A stretch of DNA of 64,000 bases from Pedobacter duraquae (GTDB taxonomy: Bacteria > Bacteroidota > Bacteroidia > Sphingobacteriales > Sphingobacteriaceae). Under the pieces are notes generated by a model, which saw nothing but the letters and a program-made list of their open reading frames with translations, did not search any database and had not been told where the DNA came from. Position 1 is the first letter of the stretch. Each line of letters begins with the position of its first letter. Position numbers and translations under genes: made by a program. This document shows, piece by piece, positions 24,649 through 33,917 of the stretch. The stretch covers positions 496,001 through 560,000 of the forward strand of contig NZ_SNWM01000003.1 of assembly GCF_004362245.1 (NCBI RefSeq), read 5' to 3'.

Positions 24649-25623
24649 ATGGAAATGTACGATGTCCTGATTGTAGGAGCGGGACCAATAGGACTTGCCT
24701 GCGCGATTGAAGCAAAAAAGACTGGATTGAGCTATGTTGTAGTCGACAAAGGAGCCCTGGTAAACAGCCTGTATAACTATCCGGTATTCATGACTTTCTT
24801 TTCGACTTCACAACGACTGGAAATAGGAGATGTGCCATTTGTTAGTATCAATCCAAAACCGAATAGGAATGAAGCTGTTGAGTACTACAGGAGGGTAGTT
24901 GAGAAGTTTGCGCTTAACATTAAGCTCTTTGAGATGGTCTCCAATGTTTCCAAACAGCAGGATGGAAGCTTTCACGTAACGACTTCTAAAAAGCAATATC
25001 AGGCGAAGAATGTCATTATCTCCACTGGATTTTATGATGTGCCTGTCTCTATGGATATCCCTGGAGAAGGATTATCAAAAGTAACCCACTATTATAAGGA
25101 TCCACATCTTTATGCATTTCAGAATGTGGTTGTTGTTGGTGCAAATAACTCGGCCATAGATGCCGCATTGGAGACCTATAGAAAGGGTGCCAATGTTACT
25201 TTAGTTATTAGAAATGCTGAAATAGGTTCGTATGTTAAATATTGGGTACGCCCCGATATTGAAAACAGGATTAAAGAAGGGGAAATCAAAGCCTATTTTA
25301 ACTCAGAACTCACAAGAATCACCCCGGATCAGGTTTTTTTGAATACGCCGGATGGAGAACTAATTCTGGAGAACGACTTTGTGATCGCCATGACTGGGTA
25401 TACCCCTGATTTTGAAATGCTAAAGCGACTGGGGGTAGACTTGTCTGGCGCAGGGATAAACTGCCCGGTATACAATCCCGAAACAATGGAAAGTAACCTC
25501 GAAGGTCTGTACCTCGCAGGTGTGGTATGCGGAGGAATGGATACCCACAAATGGTTTATAGAGAACTCAAGGATCCATGCGACACAGATATTTGAACATC
25601 TGCGTGCAAAAGCTATGGCATAA
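24649..25623 (+). CDS. ypdA: YpdA family bacillithiol disulfide reductase
   Basis: The 324-residue FAD/NADPH oxidoreductase reduces oxidised bacillithiol disulfide in Firmicutes (also called Bdr). VLIVGAGPIGLACAIEAK is the FAD-binding Rossmann motif, and VVVVGANNSAIDAALETY is the NADPH-binding one. FMTFFSTSQRLEIGDVPF is characteristic of YpdA and separates it from thioredoxin reductases: no CxxC redox pair is present. The gene begins 9 bp after the MBL-rhodanese gene on the same strand. With bshA and ytxJ in this window it completes part of a bacillithiol redox network. Confidence 0.92.
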   Translation: MEMYDVLIVGAGPIGLACAIEAKKTGLSYVVVDKGALVNSLYNYPVFMTFFSTSQRLEIGDVPFVSINPKPNRNEAVEYYRRVVEKFALNIKLFEMVSNVSKQQDGSFHVTTSKKQYQAKNVIISTGFYDVPVSMDIPGEGLSKVTHYYKDPHLYAFQNVVVVGANNSAIDAALETYRKGANVTLVIRNAEIGSYVKYWVRPDIENRIKEGEIKAYFNSELTRITPDQVFLNTPDGELILENDFVIAMTGYTPDFEMLKRLGVDLSGAGINCPVYNPETMESNLEGLYLAGVVCGGMDTHKWFIENSRIHATQIFEHLRAKAMA

Positions 25624-25648
25624 AATGTGCTTTTCGTGGAATTTACTT

Positions 25649-25656
25649 TAAGTTTG
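25649..25656 (+). promoter_or_regulatory. Promoter -7 element of the polyprenyl synthetase gene
   Basis: TAAGTTTG matches TAnnTTTG, 18 nt before the ATG at 25675. No -33 element stands out. Confidence 0.4.
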
Positions 25657-25674
25657 CACAAATTTTTAACCTGA

Positions 25675-26646
25675 ATGCCAGGAATAAATCAAATTAAACA
25701 ACCCATAGCCGCAGATATTGATGTCTTTGAAAGCAAGTTCAAAGCCTCTATGCATAGCGATGCCCCTTTATTAAACAGAATTACACATTATATTGTAAAA
25801 CGTAAGGGTAAACAGATCCGGCCTATGTTCGTTTTCTTTGCCGCAAAGCTTTGCGGTGGTATCCTGGAGTCTACCCACAGGGGGGCTGCGCTGGTTGAAC
25901 TCCTTCACACGGCCACCCTGGTGCACGATGATGTTGTTGATAATGCATACGAACGTCGTGGCTTCTTTTCAATCAATGCCCTTTGGAAAAATAAAATTGC
26001 AGTTCTTGTTGGTGATTACTTATTGGCGAAGGGTCTATTGCTCTCAGTAAACAACAATGAATTCAGGTTACTGCAAATTGTTTCAGAAGCGGTTAAGCAG
26101 ATGAGCGAAGGCGAATTGCTGCAGATAGAGAAGGTCCGTAGAATGGATATCAGTGAATCACTCTATTTCGATGTCATCAGGCAAAAAACGGCATCTCTTA
26201 TTGCTTCTTGCTGTGCCTGTGGAGCAGCTTCCTCCGGGGCCGACGAAGAAACGGTTGAAAAGATGAGGCTGTTTGGCGAAAAGGTCGGTATAGCTTTTCA
26301 GATTAAGGATGATACATTCGACTTCGGAACCGACGATGTGGGCAAGCCCCTGGGTATCGATATTAAGGAGAAAAAGGTCACCCTTCCATTGATTTATGCA
26401 CTGAACCGTGCAGATCGGACGGAACGCAAGAAAATGATCAGCCTGGTTAAAAACCATAAGGATGAACCTGAAAAAATTCAGCAGATCATAGATTTTGTGA
26501 ATAAAATGGATGGTGTCCATTATGCCAATCAGAAAATGATACAATATCAGCAGGAGGCATTCGATATCCTATATACATTTGAAGAGAGTGATGCCCGTAC
26601 CGGACTGGAGCAACTGGTTCGCTTTACCACTGAACGAAAGAAATAA
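25675..26646 (+). CDS. Polyprenyl synthetase (octaprenyl/heptaprenyl-type)
   Basis: This 323-residue all-helical trans-prenyltransferase extends farnesyl or geranyl diphosphate with isopentenyl units, probably for the menaquinone side chain. GKQIRPMFVFFAAKLC gives the IPP-binding Arg. The first Asp-rich motif is HDDVVDNAYERRG (DDxxD) and the second is IKDDTFDFGTDDVGKP. Length and motifs are standard for long-chain members. The product chain length cannot be set from the sequence alone. It is followed by an AT-rich gap and the LacI regulator. Confidence 0.92.
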   Translation: MPGINQIKQPIAADIDVFESKFKASMHSDAPLLNRITHYIVKRKGKQIRPMFVFFAAKLCGGILESTHRGAALVELLHTATLVHDDVVDNAYERRGFFSINALWKNKIAVLVGDYLLAKGLLLSVNNNEFRLLQIVSEAVKQMSEGELLQIEKVRRMDISESLYFDVIRQKTASLIASCCACGAASSGADEETVEKMRLFGEKVGIAFQIKDDTFDFGTDDVGKPLGIDIKEKKVTLPLIYALNRADRTERKKMISLVKNHKDEPEKIQQIIDFVNKMDGVHYANQKMIQYQQEAFDILYTFEESDARTGLEQLVRFTTERKK

Positions 26647-26784
26647 AATTACAGCTTGATTTCTATGCTGGAAAGCATTCTTTTTTTAAATATATAATTT
26701 TACTGACTATGTGAATAGTTAGTGTGTAATATACATTATATTTACGATCTAATTAATCACGGTTTTTAATGGGATTGAACGTAG

Positions 26785-27795
26785 ATGGATAATATTAATA
26801 TCAAAGAGCTCGCACGTGCGCTGGGGCTCTCTACATCTACTGTGTCCAGGGCTTTTCGCGATAACAGTGATATCAGTAAGGAGACCAAGGAGCGTATTCT
26901 GTCCATGGCCAAACAACTCAATTACCAACCTAATCATTACGCGAGTAACCTGAGGGAACAACGCAGTAAAACTATTGCCGTTATTGTTCCCGAACTCGCC
27001 AATAATTTTTTCTCGCAGGCTATTCACGGCATTGAACGTGTGGCGCGAGAAAAAGGCTATCATATTCTCATCTATGCAACTGAGGATGACTTTGCCAAAG
27101 AGGTGTCTTTTATTCGTCACCTCCACAATGGCCGGGCCGACGGGATCATTATGTCGGTGTCTGGGGAGGCCAATGACCATACCTATCTCAATGAACTGGC
27201 AAAGAAAAGATTGCCGCTCGTTTTTTTTGATAGGGTGTACGAAGACATTATTACGCCCAGAGTCATTACTAACGACTACCAGAGTAGCTTCATAGCTATA
27301 CAACATTTAATTAAGCAGGGGTGCAAAAGAATCGCTTACCTGGTAATCAACAAAAATTTATCTATTGGAAAGACAAGGATGCAAGGGTATATAGATGCCT
27401 TGGCAAAGTTTAACATTCCTTTTGATGAGGACCTGATCATTGATTGTACGCAGAGCTATAAGAAGAACCATGTAATCCTGAAAGACATGTTGAAGAAGAT
27501 TAAGCCCGATGGTGTGTTCACTTCTGTGGAAAGACTAGCCTTTGCTACCTATTACGCTTGTTATGAGCTAAATGTGAATATTCCTGATCAGCTTAAAGTG
27601 ATTGGTTTTTCAAGTCTTGAAATCGCGCCGTTGCTAAATCCATCATTAAGCACCATCACACAGCCGGCAACAAAAATCGGTATCGAAGCGGCAGAGCTTC
27701 TCTTTAAAATGCTCGAAGATCCGCTGTCAGTAGACCCACATAAGAGGGTTGTCCTGGACTCCAAATTAGTGAAGCGAAACTCCACCGGAGCCTAG
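26785..27795 (+). CDS. LacI family regulator of the maltodextrin locus
   Basis: This 336-residue regulator has an N-terminal helix-turn-helix (NIKELARALGLSTSTVSRAF) with the hinge YQPNHYASNLREQRSKTI. The ligand-binding part is a periplasmic-binding-protein fold (VIVPELANNFFSQAIHGIE, GFSSLEIAPLLNPSLSTITQ). It lies directly before the susC operon, with a 457-bp control region between. LacI-type regulators of maltose loci occur in Flavobacteriia; Bacteroides thetaiotaomicron uses the unrelated SusR instead. The likely operator is the palindrome at 27945-27958. It probably senses maltose or maltodextrin, but that is inferred from neighbours. Confidence 0.9.
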   Translation: MDNINIKELARALGLSTSTVSRAFRDNSDISKETKERILSMAKQLNYQPNHYASNLREQRSKTIAVIVPELANNFFSQAIHGIERVAREKGYHILIYATEDDFAKEVSFIRHLHNGRADGIIMSVSGEANDHTYLNELAKKRLPLVFFDRVYEDIITPRVITNDYQSSFIAIQHLIKQGCKRIAYLVINKNLSIGKTRMQGYIDALAKFNIPFDEDLIIDCTQSYKKNHVILKDMLKKIKPDGVFTSVERLAFATYYACYELNVNIPDQLKVIGFSSLEIAPLLNPSLSTITQPATKIGIEAAELLFKMLEDPLSVDPHKRVVLDSKLVKRNSTGA

Positions 27796-27938
27796 CTTTT
27801 CAAGCTCATTTTTATCAGTATTTTTGGGCTTAAATTTCATGTAATTTTTGGGTGATTTTTTTCAAAAAAAATCAGGACTTGGTCCAAAATACGCAGAATT
27901 TAAGGTTCGAATTTTTTTCATCGCTTCAAAATGACTCA

Positions 27939-27976
27939 TTTTTTCGGGAACGTTCCCGGTATCGTTCCCGAAAAAA
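27939..27976. promoter_or_regulatory. LacI-type operator: palindrome nested in a larger inverted repeat
   Basis: CGGGAACGTTCCCG at 27945-27958 is a perfect 14-bp palindrome with the central CG step typical of LacI-family operators. It sits in a larger inverted repeat: TTTTTTCGGGAACG (27939-27952) and its exact complement (27963-27976), with a 10-nt gap. The three half sites CGGGAACG, CGTTCCCG and CGTTCCCG would allow two overlapping dimers. It begins 143 bp after the regulator stop and lies about 280 bp before the susC ATG. It is not a terminator, because T precedes and A follows the stem. Confidence 0.75.
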
Positions 27977-28036
27977 CTCGTTAATTTAACTTAGTGTAAA
28001 AAACACACATTTGCTTGTTTTTGTGATATTTAACGA

Positions 28037-28069
28037 ATTGATTTATAGTTTTTTGTGATGATAAATTTG
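28037..28069 (+). promoter_or_regulatory. Possible susC promoter
   Basis: ATTG at 28037-28040 and TAAATTTG at 28062-28069 are 21 nt apart. The -7 match is complete; the -33 match lacks its first T. It lies about 60 bp after the operator-like repeat, and the leader to susC would be about 177 nt. Other T/A-rich hexamers nearby make this tentative. Confidence 0.35.
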
Positions 28070-28252
28070 AATTTTTTAAAAAAGTAGCCAAAAATATTTG
28101 CGTCAAAAAATCAATTTTTATGGTATAAAATATCGCCCAAAAATAAAAAATGATATAAAATTTTGATTTATCGGGCTGAGGTGTAAATTTACCGCAAGTG
28201 TTATACACACTGAGCATTAACTAAATATATAACCTAAAAACGAGTCCAAAAT

Positions 28253-31207
28253 ATGAAAGTATTTTATCTAATGAAGTCTTGTCTCCTGTTGCTTTTTACC
28301 CTGACAGCAATCACGGTTCAGGCGCAGACCGGTACACTATCCGGTAAAGTCGTGGATGAAACAGGACTGCCCCTTCCAGGAGCATCCGTTCAAATCAAGA
28401 GTCTAAACAAAAGTACCTCTACCGACCTTACGGGAAATTACCGCATCACAGGATTGAGCAATGGCAGCGTAACCTTAAGCATTAGCTTTGTTGGTTATTC
28501 TACGTTAGAGCAAGTTGTAGCCGTACAAGGAAACACAACAGCAAACATCAACTTAAAACCTGATGCACAAAAATTAAATGAAGTCGTTGTTATCGGTTAC
28601 GGTACTGCACAAAAGAAAGACCTTACAGGATCTATTACTACAGTAGGATCTAAAGACTTTCAAAAAGGTACAATCACTACACCTGAGCAATTAATTCAGG
28701 GTAAGATAGCCGGCGTTAACGTAACATCAAATGGTGGTGCGCCAGGTGCAGGAAGTGTAATCCGTATCCGTGGTGGTGCTTCTTTAAATGCAAGTAACGA
28801 CCCATTGATCGTTGTTGATGGAGTGCCACTAAGTGGTAATGGTCCGGGCAACGTAGCCAATCCACTAACTTTAATCAATCCTAATGACATCGAAACTTTC
28901 ACCGTGTTGAAAGATGCGAATGCTACAGCAATCTACGGATCAAGAGCTTCAAATGGTGTTGTTTTAATTACCACTAAAAAAGGTGGATCAGGTGCGCCGG
29001 TGATCAATTTTTCTACAAACAATTCTATCGGAACTATCGCAAAGAAAGTTTCTGTATTGTCTGCTGACCAGATCCGTGCCTATGTAAATGCAAACGGTAC
29101 TGCAGTACAAAAAGGATATCTTGGTTCTTCAAATACCGATTGGCAGGATGAAATTTATCAGAATGCATTTTCGACAGACAATAGCCTGAGCATCTCAGGA
29201 GCTTTCCATGGTGTACCTTACCGTGTATCTGGTGGTTACCTTGATCAACAAGGTTTGTTAATCACAGATAGACTTAAACGTGCTACCGGATCAATCAGTC
29301 TTTCCCCAACGTTTTTTGATAAACACCTGAAGGTTGATTTGAACTTAAAAGGTGCTTTGACGGATTCACATTTCGCAAACAACGGAGCAGTAGGTTCAGC
29401 AATTCAGTTTGATCCGACACAATCGGTAACTGCAACCAATGCTTTTGGAAACTATTTCGAATGGATGCAAGGCGCTTTGCCAAATCCAAACGCACCAAGA
29501 AACCCTGTTGCTTTAGTGAGACTACAGGATAATAATGGTAACGCTGCACGCAGCATCGGTAACATCAGGTTTGACTATTCATTCCACTTCTTGCCAGAAT
29601 TACATGCTAATTTAAACTTGGGTTATGATGTGTCTAAAGGTTATGGACAGGTACGTGTGCCTCAGTATGCTGCACAAAGCTACAGCACACAAGGTAGCTA
29701 TACACAATCTCTGGCAACAACTTCAGATAAAATCTCAGAGTTTTATTTAAACTATGCTAAAAACGTAGAAAGTATTGATTCTCGTTTCGATGTAACTGCT
29801 GGTTACGGCTATTATGATAACGGCAAAACAGATTTCTTCACGCCGTCTTACAGAGCTACTGGTCAATTGCAGGTTCAACCTACATTCCCAAATAATACGC
29901 TTCGTAACAAACTACTTTCTTACTACGGTAGGTTCATTTATACATTGTCCAACAAGTATATCTTATCAGGAACAATGCGTGCCGATGCTTCTTCTAAATT
30001 CTCTGAAGAAAACCGTTGGGGTTATTTTCCATCAGTGGGCTTAACTTGGAGAGTTATTGGCGAAAACTTCCTTAAAGACAGCAAAGTACTGTCTGATCTG
30101 AAATTGAGATTAAGCTACGGCCAAACAGGTAATAAAGACGGTATCGGCGATTACGATTATATTGCTAAATATTACGCAAGCAGCACAACAGGCCAATACC
30201 AGATTGGTAACCAGTTTTATAACTACTATGCGCCAGCAGCTTATGACCCTGATTTGAAATGGGAATCAACTACTACTTATAATGCTGGTATTGATTACGG
30301 TTTCCTACAAGGAAGAATTTATGGTGCTATTGATGCGTACTATAAGAAAACAAAAGATCTGTTAAGTACAATCAATATTCCGGTAGGAACTAACTTCAAC
30401 AACTTGTTGACCACAAATGTTGGTAATATGGAAGTTAAAGGTGCTGAAGGTAGTATCAATTTCCAGGCGATAAAATCTGCTGATGTAAACTGGGACTTTG
30501 GTTTTAACGTAGCTTACAATAAACGTAAGGTGACTAACTTAACATTGAACCCTGATCCAGGATCTAAAGTGGGTGCTGGAAATATCACTGGTGGTACTGG
30601 TATTACTTTAAAATATAATGCAGTTAATCAGATTCCAGGATCATTCTTTGTATATAAACAAGTTTATGATGGCAACGGAAAACCATTGGAAGGTGTGTAT
30701 GAAGATTTAAACAACGACGGTGTGATTAACACAAGTGATCAGTATTTTTACAAAGCACCAGATCCAAACTTTACTTTTGGTTTCAACTCATCATTTAACT
30801 ACAAAAAATGGACGCTGTCAACAGTGTTAAGAGCTAACATCGGTAATTATGTTTATGACAACGTATCTTCTAATTTCGGTACAAGAGCAAACTTAATGAG
30901 CTCTGCGGGACTGATTAACAATGCAGGTGTCGATTTCCTAAACACAAATTTCCAGAACAGTCAGTTTTTGAGTGATTACTACATTAAGAATGCTTCTTTC
31001 CTGAAAATGGATAACGTAGGTATCGGTTATGATGCTGGTAAAATCTTCAGAAATAAAGCAACAACCTTGCGTATCACTGGAAACGTTCAAAATGTTTTTG
31101 TAATCAGCAAGTATAAAGGAATTGACCCTGAGTTAACTTCAGGTATCGATAACACGCTGTATCCAAGACCGAGAACATACACATTAGGTTTAAATGTTGG
31201 TTTTTAA
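28253..31207 (+). CDS. SusC-like TonB-dependent outer membrane transporter
   Basis: This 984-residue porin-like receptor of the SusC/RagA family imports oligosaccharides through the outer membrane using TonB. After a signal peptide (LLLLFTLTAITVQAQ) a carboxypeptidase-regulatory-like domain covers about 25-105 (GKVVDETGLPLPGASVQIKS). The plug domain includes GTAQKKDLTGSITTV and the SusC signature RGGASLNASNDPLIVVDGVPL in parts. A 22-strand barrel fills the rest, ending LGLNVGF with the aromatic C-terminal residue. It is followed after 13 bp by its SusD partner. Substrate, maltodextrin, is inferred from the linked GH13/GH65 genes. ATG 28271 is an alternative start. Confidence 0.94.
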   Translation: MKVFYLMKSCLLLLFTLTAITVQAQTGTLSGKVVDETGLPLPGASVQIKSLNKSTSTDLTGNYRITGLSNGSVTLSISFVGYSTLEQVVAVQGNTTANINLKPDAQKLNEVVVIGYGTAQKKDLTGSITTVGSKDFQKGTITTPEQLIQGKIAGVNVTSNGGAPGAGSVIRIRGGASLNASNDPLIVVDGVPLSGNGPGNVANPLTLINPNDIETFTVLKDANATAIYGSRASNGVVLITTKKGGSGAPVINFSTNNSIGTIAKKVSVLSADQIRAYVNANGTAVQKGYLGSSNTDWQDEIYQNAFSTDNSLSISGAFHGVPYRVSGGYLDQQGLLITDRLKRATGSISLSPTFFDKHLKVDLNLKGALTDSHFANNGAVGSAIQFDPTQSVTATNAFGNYFEWMQGALPNPNAPRNPVALVRLQDNNGNAARSIGNIRFDYSFHFLPELHANLNLGYDVSKGYGQVRVPQYAAQSYSTQGSYTQSLATTSDKISEFYLNYAKNVESIDSRFDVTAGYGYYDNGKTDFFTPSYRATGQLQVQPTFPNNTLRNKLLSYYGRFIYTLSNKYILSGTMRADASSKFSEENRWGYFPSVGLTWRVIGENFLKDSKVLSDLKLRLSYGQTGNKDGIGDYDYIAKYYASSTTGQYQIGNQFYNYYAPAAYDPDLKWESTTTYNAGIDYGFLQGRIYGAIDAYYKKTKDLLSTINIPVGTNFNNLLTTNVGNMEVKGAEGSINFQAIKSADVNWDFGFNVAYNKRKVTNLTLNPDPGSKVGAGNITGGTGITLKYNAVNQIPGSFFVYKQVYDGNGKPLEGVYEDLNNDGVINTSDQYFYKAPDPNFTFGFNSSFNYKKWTLSTVLRANIGNYVYDNVSSNFGTRANLMSSAGLINNAGVDFLNTNFQNSQFLSDYYIKNASFLKMDNVGIGYDAGKIFRNKATTLRITGNVQNVFVISKYKGIDPELTSGIDNTLYPRPRTYTLGLNVGF

Positions 31208-31220
31208 TTAAGATATAAAG

Positions 31221-32810
31221 ATGAAAAGTATATATAAAACAATATTGGCATCCGGTATTTTACTGCTGTCATTAAATTCATGCAAAAAAAGTGATCTGAC
31301 CTTAACGCCTACAAATGACGTGACAGCAGACATCGTTTATGCAAATCCAACTGGGTACAAAAATTCATTAGTGAAATTATATGCTACTTTTGGATTAACG
31401 AGTCCAACAGGTTCTGACGCCAGTGATATCGGTGGATTAGATCCCGGTTTCGCAGATTTTCTAAGATTGTTCTGGACTTCGCAGGAGCTTACAACGGATG
31501 AAGCCATCTGTGCATGGGGAGATACAGGTATTCCTGAATTAGATCAATCTACCTGGTCTGTTGATAATCAGTTTTTACGAGGCTTGTATTCAAAATCAAT
31601 CCTTCAAATCACATTGGCTAATGAATTCCTTCGTGAAAGTACTCCGGAAAAATTAGCTAGTCGTAATATCACTGGTGCTGATGCTACTGCAATTGCAAAA
31701 TATCGTGCTGAAGCCCGTTTCCTGCGTGCTTTCCAATACTGGGTGTTATTAGACGGATTTGGTAATCCTCCATTCGTAACAGAAAATGACCTGATCGGTA
31801 AAACTGCACCTAAGCAAATCACCAGATCAGCATTATTTACTTATGTTGAATCCGAACTTAAAGCAATTGAAACTGAATTGCCTGCTGTAAAAACCAACGA
31901 ATATGGTCGTGCTGATCAAGGTGCTGACTGGGCTTTATTGGCTAGATTATATCTGAATGCTCAGGTTTATACTGGGACAGCTAAATATACAGAAGCAATC
32001 ACATATGCGTCAAAAGTGATCAACGGCGGTTATGCGCTAAAAGCTAACTATGCCGACCTGTTCAATCTTGATAACACTGTAAATAACAACGAAACCATCC
32101 TGACTATTAATTTTGATGGTAGCAAAGGAACCAACTTTGGCGGAACCACATTCCTGATTAACGCTGCAATTTCCGGCGATATGAATCCTACATCTTTCGG
32201 TGTACCAAATGGTGGATGGTTGGGTAACAGAACCCGTCAGAATCTACCGGCTTTATTCCCGGATCCAAACGGAACACAAGACAAACGCGGTATTTTCTTC
32301 GGTACTAAAGCTACTGTCGATGCAATCGGTACTTTTACTGATGGTTTAGCTGTAACTAAATTCAAAAACGTGACTGCTGCTGGTGTAGCTGCTCCATCAC
32401 TAAATGGAACTTTCAGCTCATTAGATTTTCCACTGTTCCGTTTAGCTGAGCAGTACCTGATCTACGGTGAAGCTGTAGCTAGAGGTGGTGCTGGTGGTTC
32501 TGCTGCCCAAGCGCTTACTTATGTGAATGCACTGCGTACACGTGCTTATGGCAATGCTAACGGTAATTTAACTGCGGCTGCCTTGACTACAGATTTTTAT
32601 CTGAACGAACGCGGAAGAGAATTATATTGGGAAGGACATCGCCGTACCGACTTAGTACGTTTCGGTAAATTTACTGATGGATCCTACCTGTGGCCGTTTA
32701 AAGGTGGAACAAAAGCTGGTGCAGCAATTCCTGCATACCGCAACTTGTACCCAATCCCAGCAGCAGATATGATCGCTAATCCAAACTTAGTTCAAAATAC
32801 AGGTTATTAA
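31221..32810 (+). CDS. SusD-like starch-binding outer membrane lipoprotein
   Basis: SusD proteins are alpha-helical lids on SusC that grip glycans at the cell surface. The 529-residue protein has a lipoprotein signal (ILLLSLNSC, Cys 21) and Lys-Lys after the Cys, in line with surface export. The TPR-like core shows EARFLRAFQYWVLLDGFGNPP and DWALLARLYLNAQVYTGTAK, and the C-terminal SusD signature is FYLNERGRELYWEGHRRTDL then YPIPAADMIANPNLVQNTGY. It is the direct partner of the SusC upstream; the pair is the diagnostic core of a polysaccharide-utilization locus. Confidence 0.94.
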   Translation: MKSIYKTILASGILLLSLNSCKKSDLTLTPTNDVTADIVYANPTGYKNSLVKLYATFGLTSPTGSDASDIGGLDPGFADFLRLFWTSQELTTDEAICAWGDTGIPELDQSTWSVDNQFLRGLYSKSILQITLANEFLRESTPEKLASRNITGADATAIAKYRAEARFLRAFQYWVLLDGFGNPPFVTENDLIGKTAPKQITRSALFTYVESELKAIETELPAVKTNEYGRADQGADWALLARLYLNAQVYTGTAKYTEAITYASKVINGGYALKANYADLFNLDNTVNNNETILTINFDGSKGTNFGGTTFLINAAISGDMNPTSFGVPNGGWLGNRTRQNLPALFPDPNGTQDKRGIFFGTKATVDAIGTFTDGLAVTKFKNVTAAGVAAPSLNGTFSSLDFPLFRLAEQYLIYGEAVARGGAGGSAAQALTYVNALRTRAYGNANGNLTAAALTTDFYLNERGRELYWEGHRRTDLVRFGKFTDGSYLWPFKGGTKAGAAIPAYRNLYPIPAADMIANPNLVQNTGY

Positions 32811-32828
32811 TCCTCAAGATATATCAAC

Positions 32829-33845
32829 ATGAAATCAATTTTATTAAAAACCGTAGCATTCAGCTTAATTGCTGTCTCACTATGGTCATGTAAGAAAGAC
32901 GGAGATCTGACCGTTTCAAACGTAAGCTCGGCTGGAACACTTACGGCGTCTTCAACTACCGTTGCATTGGCTCAGGCTAACGCTACTAAACCTGCGGTAA
33001 CATTGACATTCCCCGCAGCAACAGTAACAGGTTATAAAGTGCCGGTTGCTTCAACACTGCAGTTTGATGTTAAAGGCAATAACTTTGCCGCCCCGAAAGA
33101 ATATGTAATTACAACTACAACATACAGCCCTACTGTAGCAGACTTCAATGCAATGGTATTGGCATTGGGTATAAAAGCTGCTGCAACTGCACAAATTGAG
33201 GTGCGCTTAAAGTCAGCTCCGGCACCAAATTCGGTAACCTACTCAAATGTTGTTACACTGAGTACTTCACCTTACCTGGCCGCAGCCTGGATTTATGTTC
33301 CTGGTGCTTACCAGGGATGGGCTCCTGAAACTGCCGATAGTTTGGTGTCGAAAGATAACAATGGTGTATATACCGGAATCATTAACTATACTGCTGGTAA
33401 CCTTGGTTTCAAAATTACTCCTGCAAAAAACTGGAATCTTGCTTATGGTGATGCTGGTGCTGGTCTGATCAGCACAACTGGTGGAGATCTTAATGCAGGT
33501 GTTGCTGGTAAACGTCAACTTACTGTTGATCTGAATAAGAAAACAATAGAATTTGCAGCTGTAAAAGCATGGACAATTATTGGTGATGCAACTCCTAAAG
33601 GATGGGACGCTGATACTGATCTTAAGTTTATCAACGATGCCAACGGTGTTTGGAGAGCAACAGTAGATCTTAAGGTAGGAGCCTTTAAATTCCGTAATGA
33701 CGGAGGCTGGACACTTAGTCTTGGCGCAGGCGCAACTGCCGGTACTTTATCTGCAACAGGAGGTGATATTCCACTAACAACTGCAGGAAATTATACAATA
33801 ACCCTAAATGTAAGTGCCCTGACTTACACCCTGGTTAAAAATTAG
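32829..33845 (+). CDS. SusE/SusF-like surface glycan-binding lipoprotein
   Basis: This 338-residue lipoprotein (LWSC, Cys 21, then KKDGD) has an N-terminal SusE-type Ig-like domain (about 25-150). Two starch-binding modules follow, each starting with an aromatic signature: AAWIYVPGAYQGWAPE near 154 and KAWTIIGDATPKGWDADTD near 246. The repeat is the SusE/SusF C-terminal module; SusF has three and SusE two, so this protein is closer to SusE. It follows susD by 18 bp and is closed by a hairpin terminator, so the genes downstream may be expressed at a lower level. Confidence 0.9.
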   Translation: MKSILLKTVAFSLIAVSLWSCKKDGDLTVSNVSSAGTLTASSTTVALAQANATKPAVTLTFPAATVTGYKVPVASTLQFDVKGNNFAAPKEYVITTTTYSPTVADFNAMVLALGIKAAATAQIEVRLKSAPAPNSVTYSNVVTLSTSPYLAAAWIYVPGAYQGWAPETADSLVSKDNNGVYTGIINYTAGNLGFKITPAKNWNLAYGDAGAGLISTTGGDLNAGVAGKRQLTVDLNKKTIEFAAVKAWTIIGDATPKGWDADTDLKFINDANGVWRATVDLKVGAFKFRNDGGWTLSLGAGATAGTLSATGGDIPLTTAGNYTITLNVSALTYTLVKN

Positions 33846-33859
33846 AATTGGTTAGAATG

Positions 33860-33896
33860 CCCTGCAGAATGTAAGTTCTGCGGGGTTTCTTTTTTA
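33860..33896 (+). terminator. Partial terminator between the susE-like gene and the GH13 gene
   Basis: CCCTGCAGAA pairs with TTCTGCGGGG through one wobble, with a 6-nt loop, followed by TTTCTTTTTT. It lies 15 bp after the stop. It probably reduces read-through into the enzyme genes, so that the binding proteins are made in excess. Confidence 0.75.
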
Positions 33897-33917
33897 CTAC
33901 AATCATATCCCCCATAC

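Larger units (their letters stand above)
27796..28252. other. AT-rich control region between the LacI gene and susC
   Basis: The 457 bp hold no gene. They contain a long AT inverted repeat (27853-27874: TGATTTTTTT, C, AAAAAAAATCA), the nested CGGGAACG inverted repeat at 27939-27976 and a possible promoter at 28037-28069. Long A and T tracts are spread throughout, which suggests a bent region. Confidence 0.75.

Noticed and set aside
26701..26784. Mobile element or integration scar before the LacI gene
   Set aside because: No terminal inverted repeats, transposase frame or target duplication is seen around the locus; base composition does not shift.
26749..27306. Long open frame on the minus strand opposite the LacI gene
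   Set aside because: The plus-strand protein has a complete LacI domain structure; the antisense product has no recognisable motif, signal or upstream promoter.
27939..27976. Reading the inverted repeat as a terminator of the LacI gene
   Set aside because: T precedes and A follows the stem on both strands, so no U tail would be left after the hairpin; an operator is the better reading.
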